In this document: positions 25,083 to 33,304 of the stretch, piece after piece | Layout of the letters: every line of letters starts with the position of its first letter | Numbering within the stretch: the stretch's first letter is position 1 | Source: SVTX01 sp045659745 | GTDB taxonomy: Bacteria; Bacillota; Clostridia; Oscillospirales; CAG-272 | DNA: 39,151 nt | Assembly (NCBI GenBank): GCA_045659745.1 | Contig: JAZRCL010000076.1 | Coordinates: 1 to 39,151, forward strand | Reading direction: 5' to 3' | Notes under the pieces: model-generated | Seen by the model: the letters and a program-made list of their open reading frames with translations, nothing else | What the model was told of the DNA's origin: nothing | The model's database searches: none | Program-made: the position numbers and the translations under genes

Positions 25083-25658
25083 ATGAAGGACTTTTTTGCA
25101 AAGCATTCTTATAATGCCGTCAAGCTCTTTTTGAATCAGATAGTTATCGGCATATTTTTCGGTGTAGGCTTTTTGTTTGTTGCAAATAAGCTTGAGAACC
25201 CTACGTTCAAGATAGCCGCGTCTATACTGTCTATAATTTTTTATCTTTTCCTTGAATTTACCGTGGCGTACAAGCTTGGCGCGGACGACAGAATTTCGGT
25301 TGACCTTGGAAAGACCAAGCCTGATTATCTGCTTCCTGTAAAGCTCTGGCTGCTTGCAAACTCTATAAATCTTCTGCTTGCAGTATTTATTGCGCTCGCA
25401 CAGATTTTCTCAAACGTCGGATTTTTCGGCGCGATAGGCGGTGTGTGTGTACCCATTGCTATGATAATTGAGGGAATGTACGTGGGATTGCTTCTGCTCG
25501 TTCCTCATTGGAGTATGTATTTTGTTATCACGCTCCCCGCGCTTGTTGTGATATTCTTGTCCTACGTTATCGGACTCAAGAGCAAAAAAATTGCGAAAAT
25601 GTTCGAATTCCAGTATCCCGAAAGCGACAGACCCGAGCAGAAATCCAAGAAAAAGTGA
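25083..25658 (+). CDS. Hypothetical membrane protein
   Basis: 191 residues from ATG 25083, after GGAG; an upstream TTG frame start would overlap the promoter and is rejected. Function is not recognised. There are about five hydrophobic segments (about 18-36, 44-62, 88-108, 114-140 and 147-165) and a charged C-terminal tail (KSKKIAKMFEFQYPES, then KQKSKKK-like). It is monocistronic and convergent with the YwaF-family gene across a shared terminator. Confidence 0.85.
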   Translation: MKDFFAKHSYNAVKLFLNQIVIGIFFGVGFLFVANKLENPTFKIAASILSIIFYLFLEFTVAYKLGADDRISVDLGKTKPDYLLPVKLWLLANSINLLLAVFIALAQIFSNVGFFGAIGGVCVPIAMIIEGMYVGLLLLVPHWSMYFVITLPALVVIFLSYVIGLKSKKIAKMFEFQYPESDRPEQKSKKK

Positions 25659-25676
25659 GTGGCTTATAAATAAAGC

Positions 25677-25708
25677 AAAAAAAAGGATGCGTTAAGCATC
25701 CTTTTTTT
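25677..25708. terminator. Bidirectional terminator overlapping a stop codon
   Basis: GGATGC/GCATCC with A8 on the left and T7 on the right extends to an approximately 13-bp stem (25678-25690 / 25696-25708). The loop GTTAA contains the stop codon of the minus-strand YwaF-family gene, so its last codons are part of the hairpin. Confidence 0.9.
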
Positions 25709-26441
25709 CGTTTTTGGATTTGATTTTTGAAATAATGATTTTCGGAAGGAACAGGCAGCCGAGATACACTACAAGTACTACGATGGCAAGGTACATATAC
25801 CAATAGCTATGCGGGATTATCTTGTAGAAAATTTCAAGCACAGGGTTGCCTATGGGGCTTACCGAGAACATATAGTTGACCTGCAAGGGATTTCCGTATC
25901 TGTCGAGGGTACCGTTTGTGACGAAGTGGTTGTTCAAAATTACGTTTGTCAGATGTACGAGCGTGTAGATGCCCACCGTGATTCCAACCGTTGATGGAAT
26001 GTATTTCGGCTCTGCCTTGATATACTTGAATTTGAACAGATAAATAACCACAGCAAACTCAAGCGTGTGAGGAATGTAATAAAAGAAGAATGTCGCCGAG
26101 GGGATAACGCACTCGGGAATGTTATGTACCACAAGCGCGATAATCGCGCCGAGACACCAGACAAGCAGAAGGTTTCCAAGCACCTTGCTTCTTGTCAGCA
26201 CAACGACGGGTAAGAGCATTGCCGTGATAGAGCACATGTGCAAAGGGAGATACTCAAGCGGTGAGCCCCACGTGACGAGATTGAATATTATTGCCGAGAT
26301 TCCCGCGAGTGAGAGAATGAATAAGGTAATAAGTCTTGCCTTTTCGGGTAATATTTTCAAAATAAAATAAATACCTATAATAATTGCCGCCGATACAAAT
26401 AAGCTGATAATGTGAACAGCACTGAAAAGTCCCCAGGTCAT
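25692..26441 (-). CDS. YwaF/TMEM164-family integral membrane protein
   Basis: 249 residues with about seven membrane segments. It fits the TIGR02206/YwaF family: a central LPLHMCSITAMLLPVVVLT and a GNLLLVWCLGAI segment. The family has conserved His and Cys within helices but no established bacterial function. A Lys-rich tail lies in the cytosol. The gene has its own promoter, and its 3' end is embedded in a terminator. Family identification is moderate to good. Confidence 0.85.
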   Translation of the reverse strand: MTWGLFSAVHIISLFVSAAIIIGIYFILKILPEKARLITLFILSLAGISAIIFNLVTWGSPLEYLPLHMCSITAMLLPVVVLTRSKVLGNLLLVWCLGAIIALVVHNIPECVIPSATFFFYYIPHTLEFAVVIYLFKFKYIKAEPKYIPSTVGITVGIYTLVHLTNVILNNHFVTNGTLDRYGNPLQVNYMFSVSPIGNPVLEIFYKIIPHSYWYMYLAIVVLVVYLGCLFLPKIIISKIKSKNEKKDA

Positions 26442-26471
26442 AATGCCTCCAAATAATAATTAATTCGTGTC

Positions 26472-26500
26472 ATTATATCACAATAAATACCAAATTGCAA
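26472..26500 (-). promoter_or_regulatory. Promoter of the YwaF-family gene
   Basis: Minus strand: TTGCAA, 17-bp spacer, TATAAT. A GGAGG site precedes the ATG at 26441. Confidence 0.85.
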
Positions 26501-26566
26501 CATTTATTCACAAAATTAATAATTTTTAATAATTGTGAACTGAAAACACGCGCGGCATTTGATATC

Positions 26567-26596
26567 CGCAGGGCTGGAGCAAGCCTCCGCCCTGCG
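26567..26596. repeat. Hairpin CGCAGGGC/GCCCTGCG
   Basis: 8-bp perfect arms (26567-26574 and 26589-26596) with an inner GGAG/CTCC extension. It lies between the aconitase-family terminator and the YwaF promoter. No T-run; function unknown. Confidence 0.6.
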
Positions 26597-26604
26597 ACAA
26601 TAAC

Positions 26605-26631
26605 AACAGGCGGTGCATCGCACCGCCTGTT
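26605..26631 (-). terminator. Hairpin after the aconitase-family gene
   Basis: A perfect 12-bp stem AACAGGCGGTGC/GCACCGCCTGTT (26605-26616 and 26620-26631) with a 3-nt loop, just after the minus-strand stop. The U-tract is weak. Confidence 0.7.
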
Positions 26632-26637
26632 ATCATA

Positions 26638-28884
26638 TTAAAGATTATTCTTTTTCTTATAGTAATTCATCAAACAACCGCAAAGAAGTATCTGTTTTTC
26701 CTCCTCGGTAAGTCCCTTGACGTAGAGGGTCAGAGGCTCTGTTGAGCCGTCTCGGCGGATTACTGTCGCATTGAATTCCTCGTTGCCATCTATAAGAGCC
26801 TGTCTTATTCCGCCAACGTAAATACAGTCTCCCTGCTCATATTCAAACTTTGTGTCAGACGAGAGCGTGAAGGGAAGTATTCCCCAGTTGATACAGTTGG
26901 AGCGGTATCTCTTGGTGGCAAACTCGTAGCAGATGTTGCCAAAGCCGCCAAGCACCTTTTGGCAGGAGGCAGCCTGCTCGCGCGCCGAGCCGTCACCGGG
27001 CTTGTTTGCAAATACGCAGGAGCCGAACTGAGTGTTCTGCGCAAGAGTCTCTGCGTCACCGACCTTTGAGAGAAGTGACATAAGCTTTTGAGAGGGCTTG
27101 CCCTCACGGCGTGATTTTTCGTCTGCCGCAACTGCCTTGGAGTTGCCCACGTACTCGGGAACACGGCGGGAGAGCGCAAATTCCGAAAGGCGCAGGGGAT
27201 TTGAGCGGAGAGATGAGGTCTCACCCGAAGGGATGAGCTCGTCCGTGGTGGTGACGGGGTCGTGAATTACTGCCGCAAGCTCCAAAAGAAGATTGTCCGC
27301 AAGCTCATACTGATCGGGCCAGCTTGTGATGTTGGGACCTAGGATAAGCTCTGTCTCGGGCTGGGGCTTGCCGTATCCGTAATAAAGTCTCTTTTCATAT
27401 ACGGATTTATCAAAGGTATATTCAAGAGGCGTGTAATCATAATCGATATCCGTCGCCGCGGTGATTTTTCCGCCGTTTGCCGCAGTTGCCGCGATTGAAC
27501 GCGCGTCCATAAGAGCTACGCCCGAGATCTGTCCCTCGCCGGGCTTTGAGCCTTCGCGGTTGGGAAAATTACGGGTGGTGTGACGGAGAGAAAGACCGTT
27601 GTTTGCGGGCACGTCACCTGCGCCAAAGCAGGGACCGCAGAACGAGGGCTTGATTACCGCTCCCGCCGCCAGAAGATCAGCAGTCACGCCCTTGCGCGTA
27701 AGCTCAAGAGACACGGGAACGCTTGTGGGATATACCGAAAGATTGAAATAGTCGTTGCCGACGCTCCTGTCCTTGAGTATCGCGCTCGCCTCGACTATGC
27801 TGTCAAACATTCCGCCCGAGCAGCCCGCGATAATACCCTGATCCGCAAGGACGGAGCCATCGGGCTGTATCTTTGAGACAAGGTCGAATTTACATTTGGG
27901 GAATTTCTTTTTAGCTTCTTCCTCAACAGATTTAAGAATTTCTGCTGCGTTCTCAACGAATTCGTGGATTGTGTAGACGTTCGAGGGGTGGAAAGGGAGC
28001 GCTATCATAGACTCAACTGCCGAGAGGTCAATCTCGATAAGCGAGTCGTAGTATGCAACACCTCCGGGGGCGAGCTTTTTGTACTGCTCGGGGCGGCCGT
28101 GCGCCTCGTAGTGCTTTTTTACGACCTCGTCAGTCTCCCAGATGGAAGAAAGGCAAGTGGTTTCAGTGGTCATAACGTCAATGCCGTTACGGAAGTCGAT
28201 GGGAAGATTCTTTACACCGGGACCTACAAATTCAAGCACCTTATTCTTTACAAATCCATTTTTGAACGTCGCGCCAACGAGTGCTAACGCCACGTCGTGA
28301 GGACCGATACCGTGCTTGGGAGTACCCGTGAGATATACGAGAACTACCTCGGGAGATTTTATGTCGTAGGTGTCACGGAGCAGCTGCTTTACAAGCTCAG
28401 GTCCGCCCTCACCAACGCCCATAGTACCGAGCGCGCCGTAGCGAGTGTGGCTGTCCGAGCCGAGAATCATCTTACCGCATCCCGCGAGCTCCTCGCGAGC
28501 GTAGGAATGTATTACCGACTGATTTGCGGGAACGTAAATCCCACCGTACTTTTTAGCCGCGGACAGACCGAAAACGTGGTCGTCTTCGTTTATAGTGCCG
28601 CCAACTGCGCAAAGGCTGTTGTGGCAGTTAGTCATCGCGTAGGGAATTGGAAATTCACGGAGACCGCCGATACGCGCGGTCTGGATAATGCCAACGTATG
28701 TAATGTCGTGAGATACCAACGCGTCAAACTTTATCTTGAGCGACTCGTCGTTTCCCGACGTATTGTGTGCAGAAAGAATTGAAGCGGTTATAGTGTTTTT
28801 TCTTGCTTCTGTGGCAGATATGGGAGAGTCTTTGCATATCTTGCCGTCGCAAAGGAAAATGCCGTCTGCGTGGAGCTTTACCAT
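26638..28884 (-). CDS. Aconitase-family hydratase (YbhJ-like)
   Basis: 748 residues, close to E. coli YbhJ. The aconitase superfamily adds or removes water on hydroxy acids using a 4Fe-4S cluster. Three cluster cysteines are visible: Cys355 (GCSGG), Cys416 and Cys419 (CGPCFGAGD). GSDSHTRYGALGTMGVGEGG (142-161) is the substrate-binding signature of the family. The order and the C-terminal swivel domain fit YbhJ-type enzymes better than citrate-cycle AcnA/B, so the real substrate is not settled. It is monocistronic with a strong promoter. Confidence 0.9.
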   Translation of the reverse strand: MVKLHADGIFLCDGKICKDSPISATEARKNTITASILSAHNTSGNDESLKIKFDALVSHDITYVGIIQTARIGGLREFPIPYAMTNCHNSLCAVGGTINEDDHVFGLSAAKKYGGIYVPANQSVIHSYAREELAGCGKMILGSDSHTRYGALGTMGVGEGGPELVKQLLRDTYDIKSPEVVLVYLTGTPKHGIGPHDVALALVGATFKNGFVKNKVLEFVGPGVKNLPIDFRNGIDVMTTETTCLSSIWETDEVVKKHYEAHGRPEQYKKLAPGGVAYYDSLIEIDLSAVESMIALPFHPSNVYTIHEFVENAAEILKSVEEEAKKKFPKCKFDLVSKIQPDGSVLADQGIIAGCSGGMFDSIVEASAILKDRSVGNDYFNLSVYPTSVPVSLELTRKGVTADLLAAGAVIKPSFCGPCFGAGDVPANNGLSLRHTTRNFPNREGSKPGEGQISGVALMDARSIAATAANGGKITAATDIDYDYTPLEYTFDKSVYEKRLYYGYGKPQPETELILGPNITSWPDQYELADNLLLELAAVIHDPVTTTDELIPSGETSSLRSNPLRLSEFALSRRVPEYVGNSKAVAADEKSRREGKPSQKLMSLLSKVGDAETLAQNTQFGSCVFANKPGDGSAREQAASCQKVLGGFGNICYEFATKRYRSNCINWGILPFTLSSDTKFEYEQGDCIYVGGIRQALIDGNEEFNATVIRRDGSTEPLTLYVKGLTEEEKQILLCGCLMNYYKKKNNL

Positions 28885-28925
28885 TTGAAGGTCCTCCTTG
28901 AATGGGAAATTGAAAAATCATATTT

Positions 28926-28954
28926 ATTATAACATTCTTAAGCAATTTAGTCAA
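28926..28954 (-). promoter_or_regulatory. Promoter of the aconitase-family gene
   Basis: Minus strand: TTGACT, 17-bp spacer, TATAAT. It lies about 42 bases before the start codon, which has an AAGGAGGA site. Confidence 0.88.
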
Positions 28955-29009
28955 GTAAAATGTCAAAATAGAGGGGCGGCAAATTTCTATAAAAAATTCT
29001 CAAAACGGC

Positions 29010-29038
29010 TTGCAAAAAAAATAATAATGTGATATAAT
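29010..29038 (+). promoter_or_regulatory. Promoter of the two-helix membrane protein
   Basis: TTGCAA, 17-bp spacer, TATAAT, 55 bases before the ATG at 29093. Confidence 0.85.
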
Positions 29039-29092
29039 TAACTTGTATTATTATGATTATGCAAAAAAATCAGAAAGATTGGGTTTAGCTAT

Positions 29093-29776
29093 ATGGAAAA
29101 GATCAAAAATGCAATTAAAAACAACCTCTTGCTTATAATGTCTATTGCGGCAGGCGTGCTTATTCTTGGCGGAGTTGCACTTATCGTGCTCGCGCTGACA
29201 CTTGCAAATACCGCTTTTTATAAGGTGATGTTTATCATAATGTCTATCGTTATGGTGCTTCTTGGCTGTGTTGTCACATATTTCGTGCTCCTTGTAAGAG
29301 ATAACGGACTTGAGGATGAAGAGCCCAATCTGTTCCTGTATGACTCCGAAACAGAGAGAAATCTCAGCGCAGACGTTCTTACCTTTGATCTTGTAAATAA
29401 GAGAATGGCGTTCTTTATGAGCCGCATATCCAACAGTATCAGGGAGATATGGGCAGATAATATTTTTGATAACGACGAGGCGTTTGACGACGTTGACGAG
29501 CTCAAGACACTTCTTGCATATAAGATGGTATATGACCTTGCTGACAAGGACATTCCCGGACTTTGGGAGCTTTATCTCAACGCTGACTCCGAGCTTATCG
29601 CAGAAATCGAGGCGAACATCGCAAACAACGGTGACGAGTTTGGTAAATACATCGTTAAGCTTCACGCAACGGCTAACGGAAATTACGAGAAGAGCAGAAA
29701 GTTCCTTACAGATAACAAGGCATATCTTGAGAACAAGATGTTTAACTGCGCAAAGAGAAATATCGAAAAGTTCTGA
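29093..29776 (+). CDS. Hypothetical membrane-anchored protein
   Basis: 227 residues; not recognised. Two adjacent N-terminal membrane helices (about 12-37 and 43-67) are followed by a soluble, acidic, mostly alpha-helical domain of about 160 residues, predicted cytosolic. There is no recognisable enzymatic motif. No clear ribosome-binding site precedes the ATG. A GC-rich hairpin (29789-29815) follows the gene. Confidence 0.85.
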   Translation: MEKIKNAIKNNLLLIMSIAAGVLILGGVALIVLALTLANTAFYKVMFIIMSIVMVLLGCVVTYFVLLVRDNGLEDEEPNLFLYDSETERNLSADVLTFDLVNKRMAFFMSRISNSIREIWADNIFDNDEAFDDVDELKTLLAYKMVYDLADKDIPGLWELYLNADSELIAEIEANIANNGDEFGKYIVKLHATANGNYEKSRKFLTDNKAYLENKMFNCAKRNIEKF

Positions 29777-29788
29777 TCATAAATAAGC

Positions 29789-29815
29789 TTCGGCGGAACG
29801 TTTGGTTCCGCCGAA
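29789..29815 (+). terminator. GC-rich hairpin after the two-helix gene
   Basis: TTCGGCGGAAC/GTTCCGCCGAA, 11-bp perfect arms, 5-nt loop. There is no good T-run, so readthrough into the next gene is possible. Confidence 0.55.
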
Positions 29816-29851
29816 AGCATATCAAATAAATTTCTGAGAAGGGAGAATGCC

Positions 29852-30553
29852 GTGTTTAATCTTAAAATTGCCGACATTGTTATGGAAATAGACAACAAGC
29901 AGTCATACATATACGAATACTGCAAGGATTGGGCGTGTGACGGTGCTCCCAAGTTCAGAGTAGGAGTTTCTGCAGACGAGATAAATAAATATATCGCCAA
30001 CTGTGGATACGAAACCAATCCCAGGGTAGTTGAGAGAGTGCTCTTATCCAGAAAAATAGCAGCACAGCTTCCGCCCTATCACGCGTTTCTTTTGCACGGC
30101 GCGGTGGTTGAATTTGAGGGCGAAGGCATAATTTTTTCGGCAAAGCGTGGAGTCGGTAAGACTACTCACGTAAACCTCTGGAGAGAAGCGTTTGGCGACA
30201 AGGTAAAGATCGTCAACGGCGACAAGCCCGTAATAAAGCGTGAGGGTAGTGAGTTTATAGCTCACGGTACACCTTGGAGAGGAAAAGAAAATCTCGGCGA
30301 CAATTCGTCCGTGAAGGTCAAAAAGCTCTGCTTTATCAAGCGCGCGGACACTCCGTCGGTTGAAAAAATATCGGAAAAGCAGGCGTGGACTCGTCTGTGC
30401 AGACAGACCGTATATCCCGAGGACATTCAGATGTACGATGTGTTTGCAAAGGATATGGCAGATTTTCTGAAGTCGGTGGATATTTACGTTATCTCGGTCA
30501 ACCAGGACCTAGAGTCTGCAATTTACGTAAAAAACAAAATATTAACGGTTTGA
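29852..30553 (+). CDS. HprK-like P-loop protein
   Basis: 233 residues from GTG 29852 after GGGAG. The central part resembles the C-terminal kinase fold of HPr kinase/PEP carboxykinase-like proteins: LLHGAVVEFEGEGIIFSA, P-loop AKRGVGKTTH (about 97-106), then IVNGDKPVIKREG with a conserved acidic site and HGTPWRGKENLG. True HprK has an N-terminal domain and a HPr-phosphorylating signature, both absent here. Related orphan proteins are found beside PqqD/peptide-modification genes, but none are visible nearby. Its substrate is unknown. The 3' end overlaps the convergent peptidoglycan-binding gene by 12 bp. Confidence 0.8.
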   Translation: MFNLKIADIVMEIDNKQSYIYEYCKDWACDGAPKFRVGVSADEINKYIANCGYETNPRVVERVLLSRKIAAQLPPYHAFLLHGAVVEFEGEGIIFSAKRGVGKTTHVNLWREAFGDKVKIVNGDKPVIKREGSEFIAHGTPWRGKENLGDNSSVKVKKLCFIKRADTPSVEKISEKQAWTRLCRQTVYPEDIQMYDVFAKDMADFLKSVDIYVISVNQDLESAIYVKNKILTV

Positions 30554-31102
30554 TATATCGGCAATGGTGTTGTAATGCTCCGCAAGTCTGTTCCAGGTTA
30601 TGCGGTCAACCACACCCGTTGGAGTCAGACCGTTTTTTTGTTGGAATTTCAGAACGGCATTTCTTGTCGCGTCGTCGTAAATTCCCGACAACTGTATATC
30701 CCCGAAATTATATTCCGTTTCAAGCTCGCGCAGAACGTACTGCAATATCTGCAGATGTATTGGCGAGCTTTCTCTGTCCCAAAAATAATCTGCGGGGTAC
30801 CGCGGGAAAATTCTTATGGGCTCTGTGGGAGAGTGAAATCTTCGAGAGGTATCTGCCTCGTCTTTCAGTCTTTCCCATGTTTCAAGGTCTGCAACTCCTG
30901 TCTGTGGCAGACCGTATTTTTTCTGAAAGCTTCTCAGCGAGTCCTGCGTTTCCTTACCCCATATACCATCTATTGCCACACTGTAGATATCATCATCGTG
31001 ATATGAGAGCTGACGGAGATTTGTTTGTATATAGGATACGGCATCCTGAAGCCCTTGAGGGTCTATCTGCATATCCGGAAAATTGTTTGAATTATTGTAC
31101 AT
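30542..31102 (-). CDS. Protein with two peptidoglycan-binding domains
   Basis: 186 residues from ATG 31102, preceded by AGGGGTGG; two GTGs just upstream are alternative starts. Two PG_binding_1 units are seen: about 10-75 (IDGIWGKETQDSLRSFQKKY then GVADLETWERL) and about 107-175 (SGIYDDATRNAVLKFQQKNG then GVVDRITWNRL). There is no signal peptide or membrane segment. It follows the SpoIID-like gene 20 bp downstream, forming the third gene of an apparent operon. A spore-envelope role is an inference. Confidence 0.88.
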   Translation of the reverse strand: MYNNSNNFPDMQIDPQGLQDAVSYIQTNLRQLSYHDDDIYSVAIDGIWGKETQDSLRSFQKKYGLPQTGVADLETWERLKDEADTSRRFHSPTEPIRIFPRYPADYFWDRESSPIHLQILQYVLRELETEYNFGDIQLSGIYDDATRNAVLKFQQKNGLTPTGVVDRITWNRLAEHYNTIADISNR

Positions 31103-31122
31103 ATTATACACCACCCCTTTTC

Positions 31123-32520
31123 TTACTCACCTACGTTGTAGCCGGGAAACTGACCGCTTTGCGGTTGCGTACCGTTGTAAAGGTCACTGTAGATATCGGC
31201 TATTCTGTCCCATGTGACGGGACCGACAGTACCTGTTGCGGGCAGACCGAAAAGCTCCTGAAAAGCTATTACGGACTCTTGCGTGCGCTCCCCATAGTAT
31301 CCCGTGGGATTGACGGAAGGTATCTCGGAATAATAGTCCGCAATATAGTTGAGATATTCCTGAAGCACTCGTACCGCGTCGGATTCCGAACCGATATTGA
31401 GGAACACACCGGGGAAAGGAATTGTGTTGCCCTCTCGATACTGAATAGGAATAGTCCGCACAATGCCTATGTAGGCGTTGTATATAACTCGCCAGGTTTC
31501 CTCTCCTACAACTCCGTCGGGCTGAAGTCCAAATACGTTCTGCGCGGCAATTACCGCGTCTCTCGTGGACGCGCCGAATACTCCGTCCAAGGCTACCGAC
31601 GGAATAGTGTCGTAAAACTCCGAGAGATAGTCAAGGTAATATTGCAGAGTCGTCACACCTATTCCGCGGCTGCCCTCCGAGAGATTGCCCGGAAACTGAC
31701 GCGTGATCTCCTCGAGAGTTATACCCTCCGAGTTGAGCGCGTTTATCCGCTTGACACTGTTATAGATATTCTGAAGCTTATACCATGTGGCCTTGCCAAT
31801 AACACCGTCAGGGGTAAGACCGAATACCTCTTGGAACTTTCTGACCGCGGCGTCTGTGTCGTCGGCGAAAAAGCCGAATGGAGGATTGATTTTTGGGATT
31901 GCGGGGAAGTTTGCGGATATGCGGTTAAGGCGTATCTGCGCGCTTCTTACCTCATCTCCAGTGCTACCAAGCTGCAATGGGTAGCTCGGCACGCTTGCGG
32001 TAATTCCTCTTACGGGTGCGTTTTGAACGATGTCAATATCGTCGCCGTAATAATACGTGAGTATGTCGTAGGGAGTGTAGCCCTGATTTGCAAGCTCAAG
32101 CGAGCCCCATTGAGATAAGCCGTTGCAGGTGACCTCTATTCCGTCGCAGTACTGTGCAAAAAGCGGCTCTACGTTTCCTTGTCGGCTTATATAGTTATTA
32201 AATATCTCATCTACTATGCGTTGTACGTTATCAAATATGTCGCGTCCGTTGACAAAGCTCTGGTCTATTGCTATGGAGTTGGTTATATCAAAATCATATC
32301 CGCGTGAGCGGTAGTACTCGGTGTATATGCGGTTGAGCGCAAAGGATATTTGCGCGTAGATGTTTGCACGCAAAGCGCTCTCGGGCCAAGTAGGGAATAC
32401 CTCGCTGGAGGCGACATTTGCAATATAGTCAGCAAAGCGGACGGTGACGTTTGGCGCGTTTGAGTCAGGCGGACCAAGGTGGACTGTTATAAATTCTGGT
32501 ATATACGGTTGATTTGGCAT
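31123..32520 (-). CDS. SpoIID-like domain plus three peptidoglycan-binding domains
   Basis: 465 residues from MPNQPYIPEFITVHLG, with AAAGGA upstream; a 52-residue upstream frame overlaps the previous gene and is rejected. Residues about 40-170 resemble SpoIID/LytB (ESALRANIYAQISFALNRI, then LSQWGSLELANQGYTPYDIL with TYYYGDDI). SpoIID is a lytic transglycosylase of engulfment. Three PG_binding_1 domains follow (about 190-260, 285-355 and 375-445). The usual GHGVGMSQ box reads VTCNGLSQ here, so catalysis is uncertain. There is no N-terminal signal peptide, which is unusual for a wall enzyme. Confidence 0.87.
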   Translation of the reverse strand: MPNQPYIPEFITVHLGPPDSNAPNVTVRFADYIANVASSEVFPTWPESALRANIYAQISFALNRIYTEYYRSRGYDFDITNSIAIDQSFVNGRDIFDNVQRIVDEIFNNYISRQGNVEPLFAQYCDGIEVTCNGLSQWGSLELANQGYTPYDILTYYYGDDIDIVQNAPVRGITASVPSYPLQLGSTGDEVRSAQIRLNRISANFPAIPKINPPFGFFADDTDAAVRKFQEVFGLTPDGVIGKATWYKLQNIYNSVKRINALNSEGITLEEITRQFPGNLSEGSRGIGVTTLQYYLDYLSEFYDTIPSVALDGVFGASTRDAVIAAQNVFGLQPDGVVGEETWRVIYNAYIGIVRTIPIQYREGNTIPFPGVFLNIGSESDAVRVLQEYLNYIADYYSEIPSVNPTGYYGERTQESVIAFQELFGLPATGTVGPVTWDRIADIYSDLYNGTQPQSGQFPGYNVGE

Positions 32521-32533
32521 GAGGTTAGTCCTT

Positions 32534-33166
32534 TCAATTGTTTTGGTTTGTCGGGTCGAGCCTTGGAGCCTCGCTCTCGTAGAATATACCCGAATTGTAT
32601 GGGTCAGCGCGGTCGATCTCGCCGTTTTCGGGCAGGGGAACGAGGTCGGCATTCTGTACCGCGACAACACCGTCAAACACAGGAACGTTTATATACTGCT
32701 GCATATTGTATCCGTCCTTGTCGACCTGAATAATATATGAGGAATAGCTTTTACCGTTCCCGGGGGAGAGGGACGTTGAGCGCGGAGGCGCAGGGAGAGA
32801 GATTTTTTCGGTAAGTCCCGAGGAGTTTGTTCTTAAGGTTGCAACTATATCTCCGCCGCTACCCGTTCGATATTCTCTGATAGTCACGAGCGCATCCTCA
32901 AGCGGTATAGCACCGCTCGCCGTGGTCACTCGCACAACTATTCCGCCAATTCCCGTGTCATTCATCTGCGGAGCTTGAGGCATTGGAGCTTGAGGCATTG
33001 GAGCTTGAGGTTGCGGTATCTGTGGCAATGGAGGATTCATCTGCGGCTGAGGCGGACGGAACTGAAAGCTATTGTTATAAGGATTCGGCTCCGGAATTCT
33101 ACGGGGCGGGGTGCTTGGCTGCGGAGTACTTGTTCGGTTTCTTCTGTTGGGATTGCTTATATACAT
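32534..33166 (-). CDS. Proline-rich protein with carboxypeptidase-regulatory-like domain
   Basis: 210 residues. The first ~70 residues are rich in Pro, Gln and Asn, with PMPQA repeats from three 15-bp DNA units. The second part (about 72-185) has a transthyretin/CarboxypepD-regulatory-like beta-sandwich pattern (GIVVRVTTASGAIPLEDALVTI, SYIIQVDKDGYNMQQYINVPVF). There is no signal peptide. AAGGAGGT precedes the ATG. It is first in a likely three-gene operon with the two peptidoglycan-binding proteins, so it may be structural, perhaps a coat or spore-surface protein (inference). Confidence 0.82.
   Translation of the reverse strand: MYISNPNRRNRTSTPQPSTPPRRIPEPNPYNNSFQFRPPQPQMNPPLPQIPQPQAPMPQAPMPQAPQMNDTGIGGIVVRVTTASGAIPLEDALVTIREYRTGSGGDIVATLRTNSSGLTEKISLPAPPRSTSLSPGNGKSYSSYIIQVDKDGYNMQQYINVPVFDGVVAVQNADLVPLPENGEIDRADPYNSGIFYESEAPRLDPTNQNN
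32971..33015 (-). repeat. 15-bp tandem repeat in the Pro-rich gene
   Basis: Three 15-bp units (32971-32985, 32986-33000, 33001-33015; the last diverges) encode the PMPQA repeat of the Pro-rich segment. Confidence 0.85.
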
Positions 33167-33246
33167 CGGGTGACCTCCTTTTTTGTTCTAATACATAATA
33201 TGCGTCTACCAAATTTGTGTGATTTAGAGAAAAATCAATATTGATG

Positions 33247-33275
33247 TTGCAATAAGACTTAAAATAAGTTATAAT
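33247..33275 (+). promoter_or_regulatory. glpK promoter
   Basis: TTGCAA, 17-bp spacer, TATAAT. It sits about 29 bases before the start, with CGGAGG in between. The divergent Pro-rich gene has no equally clear SigA-type promoter in this gap. Confidence 0.85.
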
Positions 33276-33304
33276 GAAGTATAAAATGTTCTCGGAGGAT
33301 ACAA

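Noticed and set aside
30385..32118. 577-codon plus-strand frame opposite the peptidoglycan-binding genes
   Set aside because: The minus strand shows clear PG-binding and SpoIID-like domains; the plus frame has no family pattern.
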